Part shown: piece after piece, positions 62,437 to 64,000 of the stretch
How positions within the stretch are numbered: the stretch's first letter is position 1
How the letters are laid out: each line of letters begins with the position of its first letter
Source of the DNA: Vibrio spartinae
GTDB lineage: Bacteria; Pseudomonadota; Gammaproteobacteria; Enterobacterales; Vibrionaceae
DNA: 64,000 bases
NCBI RefSeq assembly: GCF_024347135.1
Contig: NZ_AP024908.1
Coordinates: 248,001-312,000, forward strand
Reading direction: 5' to 3'
Translations under genes and position numbers: made by a program
Notes under the pieces: model-generated
What the model saw: only the letters and a program-made list of their open reading frames with translations
Told to the model about the DNA's origin: nothing
Database searches by the model: none

Positions 62437-62479
62437 ATGCCACCACGTCTGCTGTTTTGACGTGGTGGCATTTTTTTTT
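62437..62479 (+). terminator. Strong hairpin terminator
   Basis: ATGCCACCACGTC-tgctgtttt-GACGTGGTGGCAT followed by about eight more T. 13-bp perfect stem, 108 bases after the YagU gene. Confidence 0.92.
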
Positions 62480-62506
62480 GGATCGCTTTGGTACTGACGG
62501 GGCTGA

Positions 62507-62592
62507 AGGGTATTGAGAAAAAGTGTATTGAGCAGAGAGGGTATTGAGGAAAAAAGGTATTGAGAAAAAAACAGATTGAGAAAGAAAAGTAT
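62507..62592. repeat. Degenerate tandem repeat, GTATTGAG(A)AAAAA units
   Basis: Six imperfect copies of (G)GTATTGAGNAAAA with variable A runs. Fills the gap before the amidoligase gene. Confidence 0.75.
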
Positions 62593-62690
62593 ATTGGATA
62601 ACAATTACTTAGACTTCCAGCCATCTTGCAAAAGCCCGAGGCCGATATGCTAGACTGGTAAGAACGATGTACAACAATGGTGATTGAGCA

Positions 62691-63665
62691 ATGTCATTTA
62701 AGATGCCACCGGTGACTGACACGCACCAAGGTGCGGTCAGAAAAGTAGGATTTGAATTGGAATTTACCGGTTTGACGCTTGAACAAGTGATTGAGCCCTT
62801 GTGCTCAATTTTAGGGGGACAAGTTGAACAGCGGTCCGCGGTTGAGTTTCATGTACGTACCGACGATTTAGGTACGTTCAATATCGAACTAGACTGGGAT
62901 TTCCTCAAACGTAAAGCCCAAACGGCTTGGCAGAAAGACGATGGTCATCAACTGGTCGATATGTTGCATCAGGCTGCTTTGCCGGTTGTACCGCTTGAAA
63001 TTGTCAGCCCGCCGATTCCGCTGGATCAACTTGAGCCGCTGAATCAACTGATTCCTGCATTGCGAAAAGCGGGGGCGAAGGGGACCGAAGATTCTGTGAT
63101 TGCTGCTTTTGGGGTGCATATCAATCCTGAATTACCGGATTTGAGTGCTGCCACGATCAATCGCTATCTCAAAGCATTTGCTTTATTACAGTGGTGGTTA
63201 GTCGAGGCGCATGGGGTTGATCCGACACGGCGAATCAGTCCTTATATTGCGCTCTATCCGGAAGCTTATGTGAAAGAGCTGCTCACGGATACTTCCGCTG
63301 ATTTGACGCATCTGTTTGATCGCTATCTTAAACATAATCCTACGCGCAATCGTGCGCTGGATTTACTGCCGTTGTTGGCTGAGATCGATGCTGATCGGGT
63401 GCGTCAGGTGGTTGATGATCCTAAAATCAAAGCGCGTCCCACATTCCACTACCGTCTGCCGGACTGCCGGATTGAAGATGCGGGCTGGGATCTGACCAAG
63501 AGTTGGGATTTGTGGTGTGTTGTTGAAAAGCTTGCAGCGGATCCACAGGCTATCGAGACGCTGGCCGCACGCTTTCTTCAATTAGAACGTCCTTTGATTG
63601 GTGTCGAACGCAAAGTTTGGGTAAAGGAGATCTCACAATGGCTCAACGACCAAGGGTGGGTGTAA
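62691..63665 (+). CDS. Amidoligase family protein (COOH-NH2 ligase fold)
   Basis: A 324-residue protein opening RKVGFELEFTGLTLEQVIEPL, the sheet-and-metal-ligand signature of the amidoligase_2 family, with FNIELDWD, VPLEIVSPPI and AFGVHINPELPD further on. Family members are predicted to form amide bonds in peptides or cell-wall-like conjugates using ATP. It overlaps the following glutamine amidotransferase gene by 28 bases, so the two probably work as a pair. Confidence 0.88.
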   Translation: MSFKMPPVTDTHQGAVRKVGFELEFTGLTLEQVIEPLCSILGGQVEQRSAVEFHVRTDDLGTFNIELDWDFLKRKAQTAWQKDDGHQLVDMLHQAALPVVPLEIVSPPIPLDQLEPLNQLIPALRKAGAKGTEDSVIAAFGVHINPELPDLSAATINRYLKAFALLQWWLVEAHGVDPTRRISPYIALYPEAYVKELLTDTSADLTHLFDRYLKHNPTRNRALDLLPLLAEIDADRVRQVVDDPKIKARPTFHYRLPDCRIEDAGWDLTKSWDLWCVVEKLAADPQAIETLAARFLQLERPLIGVERKVWVKEISQWLNDQGWV

Positions 63666-64000
63666 CGGGGAATGGCAGACGCTGGTCCCCCTCGTGGTGG
63701 TGTACCCGGATTGCATTATGGCTGGTCGGTGCGCGGGCGATCCGCCTGAGTGTTCATCACGCATGGACGGGCGAACCGTTGGATGCGTTGATCATTGGTG
63801 GTGGTGACGACATCAGCCCCGAGCATTACGGCGACGATGTCAATCAACAGGTACGGCTCGATCCGGAGCGCGACCAACTGGAAATTGACTGGATTGAATG
63901 GGCGCTCGAACACCGGAAGCCCTTGCTGGGGATATGCCGCGGATTACAGTTGATCAATGTGGTCAAAGACGGCTCTTTATATGTTGATATCAGTGAGCTG
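63638..64000 (+). CDS. Class I glutamine amidotransferase / gamma-glutamyl hydrolase-like (3' end outside window)
   Basis: The first 121 residues from ATG 63638 (AAAGGAGATCTC upstream) show IIGGGDDISPEHYG and the nucleophile elbow GICRGLQLIN with the active cysteine, as in the PuuD-like gamma-glutamyl-GABA hydrolase group. The start lies within the amidoligase gene. It likely hydrolyses or transfers a gamma-glutamyl linkage made by its partner. The C-terminal His-Glu pair is beyond the window. Confidence 0.88.
   Translation, partial: MAQRPRVGVTGNGRRWSPSWWCTRIALWLVGARAIRLSVHHAWTGEPLDALIIGGGDDISPEHYGDDVNQQVRLDPERDQLEIDWIEWALEHRKPLLGICRGLQLINVVKDGSLYVDISEL

Overview
The window looks like a chromosomal segment of a Vibrio or close relative (gammaproteobacterium, moderate GC). 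The best evidence is three copies of a Qrr quorum-regulatory small RNA gene with sigma-54 promoters and LuxO-type boxes, and integron recombination sites (attC) that closely resemble the V. cholerae repeat VCR. Carbohydrate genes (GH3 beta-glucosidase, a GH11 xylanase fused to a CE4 esterase, two glucitol-type PTS sets) and an ELIC-type ligand-gated channel suggest a lifestyle around plant or algal material. That lifestyle and any species guess are inference.

Layout. 1-5059 (minus): a peptide/nickel-type ABC importer operon, its last ATPase gene cut by the window edge. 5990-9892: secreted GH3 glucosidase and an AraC regulator. 10850-15973: a tightly coupled four-gene operon, PLP decarboxylase, ELIC-like pentameric ligand-gated channel, Cache-type membrane sensor, MFS transporter; each junction is a 4-base ATGA overlap. 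16036-20236: three Qrr RNA genes alternating with an orphan RbsB-like periplasmic binding protein and a methyl-accepting chemotaxis protein. 21041-28560: fructose-6-phosphate-aldolase-like gene, then srlA-E-B-D, gutM, gutR and a second, diverged srlA-E-B set. 28694-33504: assorted single genes (HAD phosphatase, AraC-GyrI regulator, nucleotidyltransferase, DMT exporter, tautomerase, YkgJ).

33505-45910 is accessory: the GH11-CBM-CE4 enzyme, a hicAB module, an MNT-HEPN protein, and from about 39270 to 45675 a run of integron cassettes (about nine attC-like sites) with no integrase in view. A repeated intergenic element with a strong hairpin (four copies, A-D) separates the modules of this island and marks its right edge.

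45980-48606: alpha/beta hydrolase, carbon-nitrogen hydrolase and a signal-peptidase-like protein whose catalytic serine position is alanine. 48802-55570: ugpB-A-E-C plus a HAD phosphatase, divergent from ugpQ and a DeoR regulator, with a Pho box between them. 55666-57707: LysR regulator divergent from a stand-alone prephenate dehydratase-like gene. 57721-61360: AcoR-like sigma-54 activator divergent from an aldehyde dehydrogenase with a clear -24/-12 promoter and two palindromes. 61717-64000: YagU-like membrane protein, then an amidoligase overlapping a class I glutamine amidotransferase cut by the window end.

A genome-style feature is that many intergenic gaps hold short degenerate tandem repeats, each with its own unit (8-20 bp), and some coding regions carry similar slippage tracts.
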